DNA from: Leuctra nigra
Lineage: Eukaryota > Arthropoda > Insecta > Plecoptera > Leuctridae
Length of the DNA stretch: 64,000 bases
Reading direction: 5' to 3'
NCBI GenBank assembly: GCA_934045905.1
Contig: OW203762.1
Location: forward strand, 17,206,345-17,270,344
How positions within the stretch are numbered: position 1 is the first letter of the stretch; every line of letters begins with the position of its first letter. The notes under the pieces are model-generated. The model worked only from the letters and a program-made list of their open reading frames with translations. It did not search any database and was not told the origin of the DNA. Below are positions 34,533-48,533 of this stretch, in pieces. The translations under genes were made by a program, and so were the position numbers.

Positions 34533-37500
34533 GTAACGCTTCGTTCAGCTATCAAACAACTGTGTTATCTTAGAGTAAAGAACAAGGTGTTATCTTATTT
34601 ATTACTTCTATTTCGCGTTTCAAACAAACTCATAAAATATTACATAATTTAATGTTTCAATTTCTTGCTGGTTTTGCTTTCCTTGTGTATGTTTTTCAGA
34701 ACGCGTTAGATATGTCACATAAAATTACATCAACTATAAAAACTCTTTGGATGATTGCTTACTTCTGTCGGTTCCGTCAGGGATCCAGTCAGAGCTGTGA
34801 CAAAGATTCATTGCGAACATGAATCATTTTATGTCTCAATGTGAGTTACCGACGTGAAACTACAGTTTTATTCCAGACGGATTCTGTTTGAGATAGGAAG
34901 TACAGATTGAATACTGTCAGATAACTTTTCTTACCCGACTCTGTATTATACTGTGCAGACTTTTCTACTTGTAATAAATCGCAATATTGAGTCCACGCAG
35001 CTCTTAGTTAAAGATATTTATCTTAGTTTCGGCGTTGTTTAAACAGGGCCTTCATCTTTAAGAGTGGTATTTAGGTGTGCGTGCTTCAACATATAGCTTT
35101 CATTTGCAAGAATGTGTTGTAGGTCAAAGCTTGTTCAATAGCAACAGTTTCAAATACAGCATTTTACAGAATATAGAGAATGGATTTATTTAACTTTCAA
35201 CATACGAATCATTATCTTTATGCAGTTAGTAAATCAAACTTTCATTCTATATTATATTGTAGGTAAAAAATATGTCTGCACGGTTTAAGTAGTGAATTCG
35301 CATATAACTCACAATAATGTCACCTCAATAATATATCGGGCCAAATGACATGTATAATATAAATATAGATTGTGGATTCAATGTTATCCCAATGTGGATC
35401 CTAATAGCAATGTTTGCAATGAAATAAATGAAAACTAAAATTTTCTAATTATAAGTTAGCGTCTCAATTAATAATTCAATTAAATGATTGTTATATTTTC
35501 TTTAAGCAAAGACTACTTAGTATTTGCAAGAGAAGAGGTGAACGTTGCATTTACTTAGCCGTATTTCTAATCTTGCCCGTGTGCAATAACAGTCCGCCAT
35601 CTAGCTGCAAATGCAATAGAGAAAGTGCGAGTCGCCGTGTTCGCGTCACGGAAAGAAGCTTTTCTCTAAGCCGGCGTTGAAACCTCACAACGTCGAGCCG
35701 ACCTGATGAGTCGGCGTTGAGTTGAGAAGACATAACGGAGAATAATGCCAGACTCGTTAGCCCAGCCTAGGAGACTTTGTCGAGCGCCGAGGTGGAGAAT
35801 TACCAGGCCAAAGGGACATTCATTGCTCACAATTACTGAGCACGATTTACTCTATATATTTCTATTATAATATCATTTACATTTTTTCATCTTTTTTGTT
35901 TTGTTAGATTATAATATCTAATTCAAATTTTATTGATTGTTTGGGAGTGCGTGAACAATTAATAACATTTATTGAAATATGTGAAAAATACCTTGAAACA
36001 CCTTCTTCTTTTTTATGTTCATATTTCTTCCCGTTTGTTTCGCTATGTTTATTTATATTATTTTATCGCCCACAGAATAGACTTCTGATGTAAAATAGTT
36101 CGTGTAATTCGTAATTCGTGTTTAATTACTTAATAAATAAATTAAACAAAATGCAAGCATCTTTAATGTCATGAGTTCTTAAGATCAATGCTTAAGTTCA
36201 ATTAAAGATGTTCATTCCATTCTATAGTTTGCCGTTAGTCACTCTGACTCTAACGTCCTTGTTGACATCGCCGTAACTACAATTAAATTTACAAGTTTTG
36301 AGATTGACCTGGAAGCCAGCCAATAACATTATTCATGCACATTGTAGTCTTCTCTGATTGGCTCTTGTCAAGGTATGACTATAGTGACCTTGTCAGCAAC
36401 TGTCAATGATTAGACGACGATTTAGACAAAATATCAATTCCTGAAGCCACTTCACTCACATTTAAACTTTTCTCTACAAATTAGTTGAAATATGTTATAA
36501 TATCTTTCAACTCATTTTACCACCAAACATATCCCGGAAGTGACGCTCATTACGCATTCTTTAGCGACGCAAGTACTGATCCCGGTGATAATGTGTTGGG
36601 AACCATCGGGAACGGATACTGTGTGGATTGATTCGGAAATCTACCGACAGGAACGATCGTTATCATGACACATTCCTTGCAACACAATTACCACAATGTT
36701 GTGATCTCATTGGAAACCCAATCAGAATAATTAGGTATCCAATGCGAGGCTTCTAGAACTATCAGTACTATACAGCCGAATCTTCCAGGTTCAATGTGTC
36801 ATTCAATTAATTCAATTCAATTCAAGCGTGTAGTTGCAAAATTGAAGCAAAATAACTATGGAGTTAATTGTTGATTTCAATCATACGTCAATTAATTGCA
36901 AATAGGACAGGTTCTAACTAAATGAATTTAATGAAACATTAAATCACAAATCTCTCAAATTACATTAAAGGGAATAGCGTAAAGTTAAAATATTTCGCGC
37001 GATCAGTAAAACTGAACTGTGCGTTTGGCAAATAACTGAAATAATAACGGTCAAGTCTCGTAATAGTCCAATTTGGCTCTAGAACTAATGGCATTGCAAG
37101 GAGTGTTGCTTGAATGTATAGTACAATGATTCTGCCTGAATGATGAATAATGGATATTCGTAAATTGTAAATTTTGACGCGTATGCAATTATTTGGTTGG
37201 TCTATTTAAACTGTCTTCATTTGCGTTGACATCATCATGCTTTTGACATCTATTTGACTTCCCGAGACTTGGTTTACCATTAGTTAGATCGATTGGATCG
37301 ACCTGAAGTTTAATGATTTTTTTTATAGAGTTTCTTGCAGAATCTCGAAGTTCGAAAACGTGTGAACGTAATGGCGAAGTTTTATTGCCGACGATAAGCT
37401 CGAAGATGCTTCAGCTGAGAAGTACTTTCCAAACACTCTGTTGCTATCAAACTTTGCCTTCAAGTCGAGACGAAAACGAGAAATGAACAAGAATCTGCGA

Positions 37501-38294
37501 CTGACACATTTTTATGTTCAAAACATTTACTTTAACCCAATGAGTCATTAACAACCACAGATTTAATTTCCACGCTGTTTTCTTCACACTGGCGAAAATC
37601 TTAACAGATCAGTAAAAAAACGTACTTAGTTCAACCCTTTGTTTATCGCAACATTTTATGTGACGCCTTATTTATAATAGTAGTACAAAATCGGTTACAA
37701 TAAAACTCAGCATACAAATTCGTACCAACAACTCGTATCGACTTTCAAAACTTTTTCTCCACGTGCCACGGTGGGTTTGCACACTTACCCTGCAATTCAT
37801 AAAACTCTGTGGGAGCAAAGACGTGAATAGCATCTCGATGAAAGATATTGCATTGGAAATGTATGGAATATTCTTCATCCAAAACAGGCTCCATAACAGA
37901 TCGCTGTGAAGTAATGGCTAGCACATTGTTGAAATACCAAGCCCTGGCTTTGTCCACACACCAGCCTGTACACATTTCCAACCCCCTTTAGATCTCACAC
38001 TTTAGAGTGGATTGCGTTAATAGCCTTTATAGAGAGGAAACTCGGCGTTATAATCTGATAACATAATAAAGGATGAGACCGGTGGATCAACATTGCAGCT
38101 GCAGGACTTCAAGTCCCCGTTAGCTCTCGCCCACATTGCCGCATGCTGACGTTCAAAATACCACATTCTCACTTTATTCTTTACTTGATTACCCTGCCAC
38201 TTCAGAGGCAGAGTAATCAAGGGTTTAAATAATTTTTGGAATAGTAAATTTCAGGATTTATTTTAAAATTTTCACCAATGAAACATCAAGAAAA
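34533..38294. other. Intronic DNA; one CpG-richer patch at 35560-35810
   Basis: Mostly AT-rich with nothing recognised. The patch at 35560-35810 has many CpG steps (AGTCGCCGTGTTCGCGTCAC, GAGTCGGCGTTGAG) and a 60-codon minus-strand frame that is not protein-like. It may be a regulatory element or an old GC-rich insert. Confidence 0.35.
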
Positions 38295-38352
38295 CAAGCC
38301 TGGTCCGGTCAAGCCTGGTCCGGTCAAGCCTGGTCCGGTCAAGCCTGGTCCG
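38295..38352. repeat. 15-bp minisatellite, about 3.9 copies
   Basis: CAAGCCTGGTCCGGT is repeated at 38295, 38310, 38325 and 38340; the last copy is cut short after CTGGTCCG. The copies are identical. Confidence 0.95.
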
Positions 38353-39990
38353 CATTGACAGTTTTCAGTTTCTTCCTTTTACGGTCCGCCGGGAGAGGAT
38401 TTTATTTTCGCCCTCTGCATAAACTTTATCAAGGATATGTGAGTTATAAATACAAGCCATATTTGAATAGTCCTAGGAAAAGCGGTAACATTTAATTCTG
38501 TGAGAAAAAAAAACGAAAACGGTTTGCGGACCTAAAGATAAATCCAGGAATTACACATTTCACATCTAATAAAAAACTCGATTACCCAAGTTACGGTTAC
38601 CACGTGAAACAAACGGCAACGCAGGACACAATACAATATGACAGTGCAGAATTCTGTGCGAAAACATTTTTGAAAATAAATGTTTTAAAGGCCTGGCAAT
38701 GAGCAGTCACTAATAATGTTGAAACTATTATGTTGCTTTCACCATATAAACCCTGCGGATGTAGAAAACGTGCTTTTAACGCGTCTTTGTGTGTGTGGGT
38801 ATAGTTTGAAACAGCTTTCTTGTTTTAACGTACGGTGTCGTCGGTGCAGACTTTTAAGTACAGGTCCGTCAATTATTTTTACAATGTGGCTCGCCTCTTT
38901 CGTCCTAACTCTTCTTCAAACTGATGGTACGTTGTGACATCACAAAGATCGGATTGCAAAACTTCACATTCAATTAAAATTTGGTGAAGTGCCACTTAAA
39001 CGTTATTTATTGTCTATCAAAGTCACACTGGAAATAGGAAAAGCTGTGTTAAAGTTGACAGTGTCTTTAAACTCTGGCCGGTACGTCTGTACCGACACGT
39101 AGTTGCTGGAGGCTCCAGTGAACCGGCATTCCCAGAGGTAATTTAGAAGGAAGAGGAATTGCAGTGGAAGCGAGCTTTGGCAATTCCCATCAGGAAAACA
39201 ACAGGACCTTCCATTTCGACTCAATTTATTGGTACGATCAACGTAGTACAGTTCTTCTTAATAAATGGCGAGCACTCAAACTGTTTTACGTCCACAGAGT
39301 TGAGAAGTTGAGAGAAAGTTAAAATTTCAGAGGTGTACGTTGAAATCACCTAGGTGATGCTTCTGAAATAAGAATCGCGTCTTGTAAAGTATGAGCTTTA
39401 TGGTCTAATCTGGCTCGTAACGCAAAACTTTTTTAAACGAGTCAGGCACATTTAATTTATAACAGAAACTACATTCACATACCACTAAGAAAATGTACTT
39501 GATGGTTGCAAGTTGATGACTCGAGCAAGCGATTCTCACTTTAAAAGATTTGTTTCATTAATAATTTCATTTAATTCTTCTTATACATTTACTTTTCAGT
39601 GTCCAGAATGTAATTAATATGTTTTAATAATTTCTTTACTTTCCTTGAATCTCACTACAATGGTGGCAGATGTAGGTAACGATGTTTTTTTTACGGTAAG
39701 CATCGATTTAAGAATAATTTACCTCAAGTCTTGCTATACCCAGCAAGAACTTCACTGCAACTATCAGTACATGGCCTTCTGACATACGTATATTTAAAGC
39801 TGCATATTTTATGAATCGTGCAGCATTTTGCAATCAATTATTATGAGAGGCACTTAGTTGATAGTGGTGTCTACTAGACTTATTGCGACAATCGAATGTT
39901 GATGAGTGAGAGATAATGAATGGAACGTGAAACGAAGGCGGTCGTGACTTGTCAGTAGAGAACTTTCTCAGCGTTTCCCTCTGACATGGA
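38353..39990. other. Intronic DNA, nothing recognised
   Basis: AT-rich with short accidental frames only. Confidence 0.4.
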
Positions 39991-39994
39991 AAGG

Positions 39995-40062
39995 AATGTC
40001 GACCATGGAAATCGAATCTGGGCCTCCGTAATGAAAGAGTTACCACCTGAGCCAATTTACTT
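39995..40062 (-). repeat. tRNA-derived SINE fragment, second family
   Basis: On the minus strand AATTGGCTCAGGTGGTAACT fits an A box and CCCAGATTCGATTTCC a B box, about 45 bases apart. It resembles the pieces at 12.8, 51.0 and 56.7 kb. Too divergent for a functional tRNA. Confidence 0.5.
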
Positions 40063-40199
40063 GTACTTCCTGAATTTATAAATAAATAATGTTACTTGCA
40101 TATTAAATTGTATGCGAATACTTACAGTGAACAAACATTCTTGACGTATACCATGGCTGAGGTCAATGAGTGAAGCCCAGTTCAATTGAATCACATTCA

Positions 40200-40352
40200 A
40201 GAAAGGGCACAAGTCCAAAAATAGTGAAATTTACTTTTCGTCTCTTAGCATGTAGACACATATTTTAGCAAGAAAGGGCGTCAGTCCCAGTACTCCTAAT
40301 GACTAAAATCTGCTTTTAATTCACACATTTTGCAGGAAAGGGCATCAGTCCA
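40200..40352. repeat. Degenerate tandem repeat, about 65-70 bp period, three copies
   Basis: The phrase AAGAAAGGGCACAAGTCC (about 40201) recurs as AAGAAAGGGCGTCAGTCC (about 40271) and AGGAAAGGGCATCAGTCC (about 40335); the text between is diverged but similar (ACATATTTTAGC / ACACATTTTGC just before). An inverse phrase, GTGCTCTTTCTTG, follows at about 40397. Confidence 0.65.
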
Positions 40353-40794
40353 GGACAGTTAATCACTGTTCACTCTGAATAATAACAAATGAACTTGTGC
40401 TCTTTCTTGTGTATGTAATTCAATTGCATTTGAGAGCAAATTGGGAGCATTTGTCGATTAATATCAAACAATCGGCATAACCATAATTCAGTGAGGTATT
40501 AATTGAACGCTAAATCATTCACTTAATATTTGCGAGTTTATTAGCACATACAGCGGACGAGGAGAGGAACGAGGAAAGAAAGTAAGAAAGAGACATATAT
40601 AGTGTTAGCGTACACGCTATGTGTTGCCATCTGGGCCATTTTACTTATTAGCAGCTAATAGTGGCACATGCATTATTTCATAACACCTACGTGCGGTACA
40701 CAACATAGCCACAATGGATGTAATGGAACCGCGAGGATTTGCAGCAAGAATTGACTTTATAATGTTTTACATGAAATCTGCTCATGAATATATT

Positions 40795-41705
40795 TTAATT
40801 GAGCGAGCGAAGCGAGCGTCTCCATTTGGCTCTTTTGGCACGGACCTCTGTTTTTTTTTTTGTTTTTTTTTTTTTTTTCTGTTACTGACGATATACAGGT
40901 CAGAGTTTTTCTTCGATCGAGCTGAAATTTTGCACACATGTACGTAACATTTCTGATTGTTGCAGACCCTAATTTTTTTGAAATCCATTGATTGGTTCAA
41001 ATTTAAAAAAAATTAACTTTCGATTGGTTGTTTTGATCAAATTGAAATTTTGACAAGTCATTACCCCCAACATTGTACCCAATCAAACAAAGTTTCAGCC
41101 AAATCCTCCCATTGGTTAAAATTTAAAACCATCTTTCCTGTGTTTTTAGAAATTTAAACTATAACCGATTGAACGATCAACTTATAACTTCGCATGATGG
41201 TTGGGTCCAACATTATCTGCATTTTTGACAATTTTCATACTAATCTGTGTTTAAATCCAAACGTTATTGACATTTTACGGACTATTAGCGTGTTGGCTGT
41301 CAAATTCACGGCGACTTCGACTCTTCAGTTCAAGGCAAGGTAGTTAGAGCAGAAACTTTCAAACGCAAATGAAACTGATAATGACCGTTCAACAGTCGAT
41401 CTGATATTGTGTAGACACACTTATATCATATGAGTGGTCTCAGGTATATTTTTTGAAGGAGATCCTGTGATTTTTGAAAATTAACACGGAACAGTTCAAT
41501 CATAAAGGTTCAATTGATCAACTTAAAGCTTTGCATGGTTATTTGGACCAATATTTTAGGAATGTTAAATGAGATTTCTATACAAATCTGTGGCGAAATT
41601 TTAGAATTATTGGCTTTTAATGACATTTTCGATAGACAGAATTTCGGTTCGAGGTGTTGCGCGTATCCGTGCTCGCTCATCAACGCGTTACTCAGATTCA
41701 TTGGT
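40795..41705 (-). repeat. TAACGCGTTGAT-family repeat, composite copy C
   Basis: It starts with GAGCGAGCGAAGCGAGCG, holds T runs (40851-40878), and repeats interior phrases of the family (GATCAACTTA...GCATGATGGTTGGG near 41180; GATCAACTTAAAGCTTTGCA near 41517). It ends with GCTCGCTCATCAACGCGTTA (about 41675). Several interior blocks suggest more than one merged or nested copy. Confidence 0.6.
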
Positions 41706-41714
41706 TAAAATTTA

Positions 41715-42122
41715 AATAAATATCTCCTGATAGGCTGAAAAATGAAAACGGTCTTCGATAATTCTGATCAAACTCATATTTTGCATGATCATTAAGACCA
41801 ATATTGTCTCTTATTTTACAAAATTTCATCCCAATCAGTTAAGAACGTATGAAGTTATTTACATTTTTAATATCTGTCAGTAATGAAGTATCGAAATGAA
41901 TGTTTTCCAGTGCCAATTGAAAATTGATTCTGATTTGCTTTATGAACCAGGTGCTTAGATGCTATTTTAAAGTTTCGATGAAAAGCATACACTTTTAAGT
42001 TGATATCATAATCAATTCCATATGGATGTATATGTTTTCTGTGCGTTGTGTACGCATTTCCGGTTCGAGAATTTGCACGTACCCGTGCTCGCTCATCAAC
42101 GCGTTACACTGAGCGTTTTCCT
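41715..42122 (-). repeat. TAACGCGTTGAT-family repeat, copy D
   Basis: Interior TTTTGCATGATCATTAAGAC and end GCTCGCTCATCAACGCGTTA followed by CACTGAGCGTTTTCCTAG, the inverse of the head seen in copies A and F. It is next to copy C in the same orientation. Confidence 0.65.
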
Positions 42123-45100
42123 AGTTAATGTGTTTCCATTTTGGATGAAAATGGCTACGCTGTACATAATGTAATAATTAGAATACAGTGAAACATTTTA
42201 CGGTATACAAAAAGCGTGTAAAAGATCCACAAGCTAAACCTGGTTAACCGAAGCTTGAAGCAAATGAAATGAAAGCTCGCAGTATTCAACGTAATACAGT
42301 AAAAAAGTTATTTTGATTCTCATTATTCAAGCTCGAACCGATAAAATATTGCGGTATGTATTTACCTATACTATCTTCACAGCGTCTGTTTTAAAAAAAA
42401 ACTGCGTGTTATAATTAAAACATAATGTAATTCGCATAATTACAAAAGTGATTTGAATTAATAATGTCGGATGGAATGAGGTCAGGGTCTCAAAACATAT
42501 CCCTGTAGCTAAAACTGTCTGGTTCAAAACAACACTCTCATCTATTTGTCATGGGAATTTCTGGGCTCTTCTATCACTGCCCGATACATTTCTTTATCGT
42601 TTAGGTCACAAAGCGATCGGAATAGACCAATACTTGGCGGCAAATCATTTCAACTTTAATATAACTTCCATGTTTCTGTTACTGAACAAGATAAAGAACA
42701 CATTTTATCAATCATTTTCATTTTTGTGATTTTAATTTTAAGTGTGATCATTTGATTCGTCTTTACGACGTCAAAAAATTACGAAATTTATTATCATAAA
42801 ATTGTGATGATCATTCTGAAACTTCCTGAATGTATTTAGTTTTTACTGAGTCAGAAAGTATTGATCATGTCATCATGTACAACCGCGTTACCCATGTTAT
42901 CGACGAGCTGTCATGTCTAAGACAATATTATCGGCTTATCTCTCGGCGGTAATCAAGTTATCACAGAGTCCCGGCTGCATGATGCATGCTTACCCCCCCC
43001 CCCCCCCCCTCGCCACTTACCGCCACCCGTAAACCTGGGGATACACTTACCATGAAATATTCACCGACCCACCACGTTCACCAAACACCAAGCTCGTATG
43101 TAACGCACCACATCATTTCCGAGGTTCAATTTCTCCGGTTCATTGTTTTTGACAATTTACATGGCTTGATAAATTTCACATAGCGTGATTATTCATGAAA
43201 ATATATTTTTTATTTCTAGTTGAAATCGAATTCAGCGAGTGGAACCAGAACAGTGCGTATCAAAATATATGAAGTTTATTACCCGGTCGTATATTATTTC
43301 TGAATCTAACGAGCCTGCGTTTGAATGTAATGTAATGAATCGTGTCGATCGATTGGGAAAACGAGGAGTTTTGATAACGCGCCGTCAGCTTGGTGGCTTT
43401 GATTGTCGAACACGAGGTGATAACGATCTGAAAGCGAGCTGCTTCAGGGACGAACAAACCCTTTCCATTATCTTTTCGAATGGAATCTATGACGTTGATG
43501 TGTATTGACAACTTAATATGGATCTTGGCGGGAAAATAAGCAAATATAAATGTTTGGGGTGTCATCATTTTCTATCTTTTATCGGAAAAATTATGACTTT
43601 ACATACATTATACATTATGTAGTGATTTCCATCGGTTAAAAGCCAGCTCGTGTCACACGCAAAAGTTGTGTATAAGCGTAGATATCTACGGGATGAGTTC
43701 CACAACGGCAGGGCGAAACGGAAAATAATGTCGAACGTTTGTATATAGAGTTTATTTGCTAATTGCGATTATGATGTGCGATTAAGATATTAACGATCGT
43801 TTGAAATGGTCTTGGTCCTGATTATAAAATCTACATCAACAATCGATTAATTAACAAAGTATTTAAGTGTGCAGGTATTTAATTTGTGCTGTCATGGTAA
43901 TAATTGATTATCTTTAGGGTTTATAACGCAGTTTATTGGCTAATTGGAGTTAATTTGAAAAGTATGATGTTGTTTTGGCCTTTATATTATGTAATGAATG
44001 AATTGGGGTTGAAAGTACGGAGATTTTGTGTAAAACTAGAGCTTGCATCTTGCCAAGTGCTATGAGGAGAGAGAGAAAGGTGAAGCAGAATCAAGTGCCA
44101 TAACAGTTGAATTAGCAATGCGAGTGAACTCTGTGAATAAATAATGAGGCTGGCATTGATTGACAAGAAGGCGGCGTGTGGGTTTAACATTGTTATTGTT
44201 AGATCATTCAACGGGGCCGTGTTTTAGTAATGGTCGCCAGGTACTTGCGGATGTGCCGAACCATCTTGCGTGGGGTGGAGATTCACTGGATCCAACAGCT
44301 AGTCATTGTGGAAATCATGACGTTTGATCACTTTTCAACATTACATAGATTTTTAGGGGTTTGACATATTCAATTTAATAATTAATTCAAGCATTTTCAT
44401 TTTAAATGTTGTGAATGTAATAAATAAACTCTTTAGAAATTAATCAATGTCGATATAATTTTAATAGAAATTTGCACAAATCTCTAAATCTTGTCAAATC
44501 TTGTTGAAATGCTCTTGTAAATCGTGCAGAAAATAAAGCTATTAAATAGTTTACTATTAGATGGCGATTTCAAAGTGTGTGCAAGAAGAAATTCGTACCC
44601 TTTTGGTAATCCAAAAAAATCTAGAATTTCACTAATTAAACAAACTACCTAGATTAGTTTGTTTCGTGCTAAACCGCAGATTAGCCTTGATGGTATGCGC
44701 TATATTATTGAGAAAAATGAACTATTGGTCTTGTAATTTCTAGCAAATAAACACATAAATAAAAACATACTGCTCGTCAGAATCGCGTCATGAGGTTATG
44801 AATTTGTTTCAAAGTGGCATACATTCCACTTCAAAAGCATTCCTGGCAGCACCACAGGAGGAGCTTGTAAAGAGCACACTTCGAGTGGGACTAAAGCTCT
44901 CTCGAACAGGGAAAAGCACGCTGCGAACTTGTGAAGAAACTATAATTAGTATTTTAAGTGTTCGTCGTGTATTAAAAACCGTGTTTGTGTAAATACCTAA
45001 TGGTGTGACGCTGTGTCTAAAAACGAAAACGATTCACGAACAAAGAAGAATTTTACTGAAAACTCAAAGGAAATTATATGCATTTACATTTACGTTAAAC

Positions 45101-45215
45101 ATTCGAAGGTTCATGCGAAGAACGCTATGAGTTCATTGAAAATATGAGTTTAAGGTAGCATCTTGCAATGACTTTTATGAGCTTTCAGAATATTTAATTT
45201 TTTTTTTTATAGAAT
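42123..45215. other. Intronic DNA with a 17-base C run
   Basis: Nothing protein-like was found. A C run at 42993-43009 follows GCATGATGCATGCTTA. Open frames at 43239-43568 exist on both strands but have no recognisable domain. Confidence 0.4.
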
Positions 45216-45218
45216 ATT

Positions 45219-45352
45219 GATACAAAGTATTGAAAAAATCAATTGAAATATCGATCTGTATGGAAGATCCATATAATTGTTTCAACATTTAACTTCGTTT
45301 ATTCCAGTTTCATCCGAATGTGACTTATAGCGTTCTTCCCATACCTTTGGGC
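45219..45352 (+). repeat. Dispersed repeat pair, copy 1
   Basis: ATCAATTGAAATATCGATCT, later GTTTCAACATTTAACTT and TTTCATCCGAATGTGACTTA then TAGCGTTCTTCCC. The same series is at 53791-53918 in the same orientation. The pair is diverged but unmistakable. Non-coding. Confidence 0.8.
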
Positions 45353-45599
45353 TTAAACTGAAAACTGATATGATTAATATTTCATGCATTAACGACATTA
45401 ACTACAATTTTATGTAATTTGACATAAGAAATGAGAGACGTTGATGAGATAAAAAATTTAATCTTCCCGTGAGTGCTGCTGACTTTTATTGCATCATACT
45501 CGAGAGCAAGCGAACGTTCAATGTTCGGTAACACTTTTATAAATATATTACACTGTACACGAGGATGCATCCCGAGGATCAGGACAGATTGGCTCATAT

Positions 45600-45678
45600 C
45601 ACAGTGTTGCCATGTCGCCTAACAGGATGCGGTATTCTGTCACAGTGTTGCCATGTCGACTAACAGGATGCGGTATTC
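45600..45678. repeat. 41-bp tandem duplication
   Basis: CACAGTGTTGCCATGTCG and CTAACAGGATGCGGTATTC occur twice, at 45600 and 45641, with one or two differences. The phrase CACAGTGTTGCCAT appears again at about 49150 within an inverted repeat. Confidence 0.9.
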
Positions 45679-45679
45679 G

Positions 45680-48450
45680 CGACGCGACGTGTGTGCTCTC
45701 TCGTCGACGCATGGATGCATCCCGAAGTGTGCTTGTTTAAACTTGTTTCGAGCTCATGTTACACCGATGAAAGAATAGTTGCCAGACGGCGAGTTTATTT
45801 TCACACGGTTTTACGGCGTGAATCAATAAATACGCTTTCCTGTGTGCTGTAATCGTTTCGTCAGACAATCTTCCACCATTCAAAAGTTCGCGAAGTTTCC
45901 TCAGCAATCAAAAACACCCACAGATACACAAAATATCCACATGAAAATGTGGATATGTGGACACAGCACGTTTTTGCTGTGAGAAATCTAATAAAAATTA
46001 ATTTGATTGGATTAGAATGGATTTCTTCAATAATTTCTGGAGCTTTGGAAGATTATTTTAAATGCATTAATGAAAATTCTTGTTTTCACTGTTTTTCAAA
46101 TGGCACATAAAGAAGTAATTGTTTTCATTTAGTAATCCTGCATTTAAATTTGCTGATATCAAATGTCTTTATAGCTCATGTTATGAAAACATTAATCCGT
46201 GTAATCTTAGTTTTATGTCTGAATTTCACGGATCCACCTTTTGCATTGCCTTCCATCGCCGTGCTGCAAGATATCTTTGGAAGTTCCTTTTGTTTGAAAA
46301 GAAATACTGTTTTTCCTGATAATATATTTTATCATATATTTCATCCTGTATAATTTACAGCAATAAAGCATTAGAATTTGAGTAAAATCGAATATTAAAT
46401 CGGCTAATTTGTTTTATTGAGGTAAAAAAAGATAGAAGTTTCGTTTCATGTTACTTCTTTATGACACAAAAGCTAAAACTACTTTACTACCACGTCAACG
46501 AGAAGTTATAAAAGCGCGTTTATTTAAACAGTTTAGCTAAATGAAACTATTATGCTACGTGGGACAAAATGGAGGTATATAAATCTTCAATGAAATTCAA
46601 TGGAGTTCGTTTTAAGAGTCCATAATACTAGCAGAATTTTGCGACTCGGATTTAACAAACCTCCTAAAATTATATGCATGTAAACGCATTAGCTATGGAT
46701 TGTACCTAACAATAACATTTATGACGTGTGTTGCATGTTGCATACCTACCGCTGTAAAGTACCTACGTAACATTATTCAAATACTGAAAACCACAAAAAA
46801 ACCATGCCGAATGTTTTACACGGTTGGACGTATCAACTTCAAAATCAAAGAGTAAAACCATGTAAAACTGTGTCTGCATGATTTGAACAATTCACCATTG
46901 TGGCAGAGGGTCATACGGGAGTAATTTACCCATATATGGGTCTTTGCACCCCTGTCGCAAAATAACTGAACCAAAAATAGCATAATACAATCGGTCATGC
47001 GTTAAGAAAAAAGTAGAGGTCGCCCGTAAATAGATTCTATCAAGTATTAGCCCCTGAAGTTGAATCTGTCTTCTCTGAAAACTTCTGTTTTAAATTCGTA
47101 TTCCTTCTAAAGTTCCACAACAACTTCAAGTTACTATCCATACAAATACAAGAATAGCTAACATACAATTCAATTATACCCAATCCAATAAACAACTACG
47201 CAGCGAATGATAAAACATTTCCTAATTCTCTTCAGCATCATTTCCAATTTTCATCCGCACCAATCCATCTCCACTCCATTTTGTGCCGCTGTCACCGGCA
47301 TTACGGTAACTAATGACACGAGGGACAGTGTGAAAATGATACAGCCAGCATCCCGCTACAGACTGAAGCGCCGTCTGGTGCGTCCTGACACAAGCACACC
47401 ACGTGATCATCGCCCGATGACTGACACAATATGCCAAAAACACTGTTTGTTTATCCACTCGGCGGTTTATTAGCATATTCACGGAGCGTGTTTTAAAATC
47501 TGTGGTGAGGGCAAAAACCAAAAATGTGTTTATTGAGAAATTATCCTACAAACTAACTAACGGTACATATATTTTATCACATAATTAACGCGGTTTATAT
47601 GTAAAGAGAGAACTGCAACAATATTGATCTTTATATTCATCTGGGTGTAAGAGAATTTCTTGATACACACAAATCTCACTGGAATATATTAGCGAAGTTT
47701 TCAACACAAGCTGCAGCTAACTGATATAAATCTCGGCACTGTTATTTTTATGATGATGAAGTTATTCTACTTGCGAGGCTGCTGTAATCTCATCAAGTAT
47801 CTTAGCTTGAAACTTGTTAGCTCGACGACGATTGTCATTAACTTTAATTAACTCACAACTTGATGAAAATATACACAGCTTCTCGGTTGAAAGCTAGTGC
47901 TTATAAAGCTTTCTCTCTCATTACATACCTACGGCTACTTAACTTACTCAAAGCTTCTCTTTAGGAATTGTTTTGGGTGCTTAATATTTACAGGATTGAT
48001 CTGGATTATGAACTTAATTGAAATCACTGCCACACAACCAATCAGAACTCTCAAAATGTTTAAATAGACTCGACATATTGTTAAATTAAGCAACGTTTTT
48101 GTTGACGTTTTTTTTGGAGGAGGCGTAATGGGTTCAATGATTATATTATATTTAGATTGTTAAAGTAATTTTAAAGTATTGATTAACTGAAAGCGTGATA
48201 AAGCTGTAATTTCAGGCATTTGATTGATTGTTACCTTGTCAATAATTTATATTTTGTTTGGTTAACTCTTATAGATTGGCAAAACTTGGTTTTAGTACCT
48301 ATACGTTGAATTTTGAGGGATTTATTAAGAACCGCGATGCTTTATTCGTTACTAATAACTGGAATGTGTTCTCTTCTAATGCAATGGTGTTAGATTCTTG
48401 TTATGTAAATGCAAAGTATTTATTCTCTCTTAATTGTTCAGTATTTATCC
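45680..48450. other. Intronic DNA; short hairpin and a degraded fold-back arm
   Basis: ATATCCACAT...ATGTGGATAT forms a hairpin at 45933-45956. At 46980-47024 the text AATCGGTCATGCGTTAAGAA followed by AAAGTAGAGGTCGCC resembles the right arm of the fold-back at 17.2-17.5 kb. No exon was recognised. Confidence 0.45.
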
Positions 48451-48451
48451 C

Positions 48452-48533
48452 TTGTTAATTAGTATTAATGCTCTAATGTAATTTCCTTGCCACAGGCTAA
48501 AACCATTTGCAAGTTGCATGGAATAAATGATGA
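48452..48533 (+). repeat. 3' end of a retrotransposon-like element, copy 2
   Basis: TTGTTAATTAGTATTAATGC, CCTTGCCACAGGCTAAAACC, ATTTGCAAGTTGCATG and GAATAAATGATGA follow the same order as at 31393-31483. A 5'-truncated copy is likely. Confidence 0.5.

Noticed and set aside
34280..34652. Open frames spanning the N gap
   Set aside because: They consist of undetermined residues; there is no sequence to support them.
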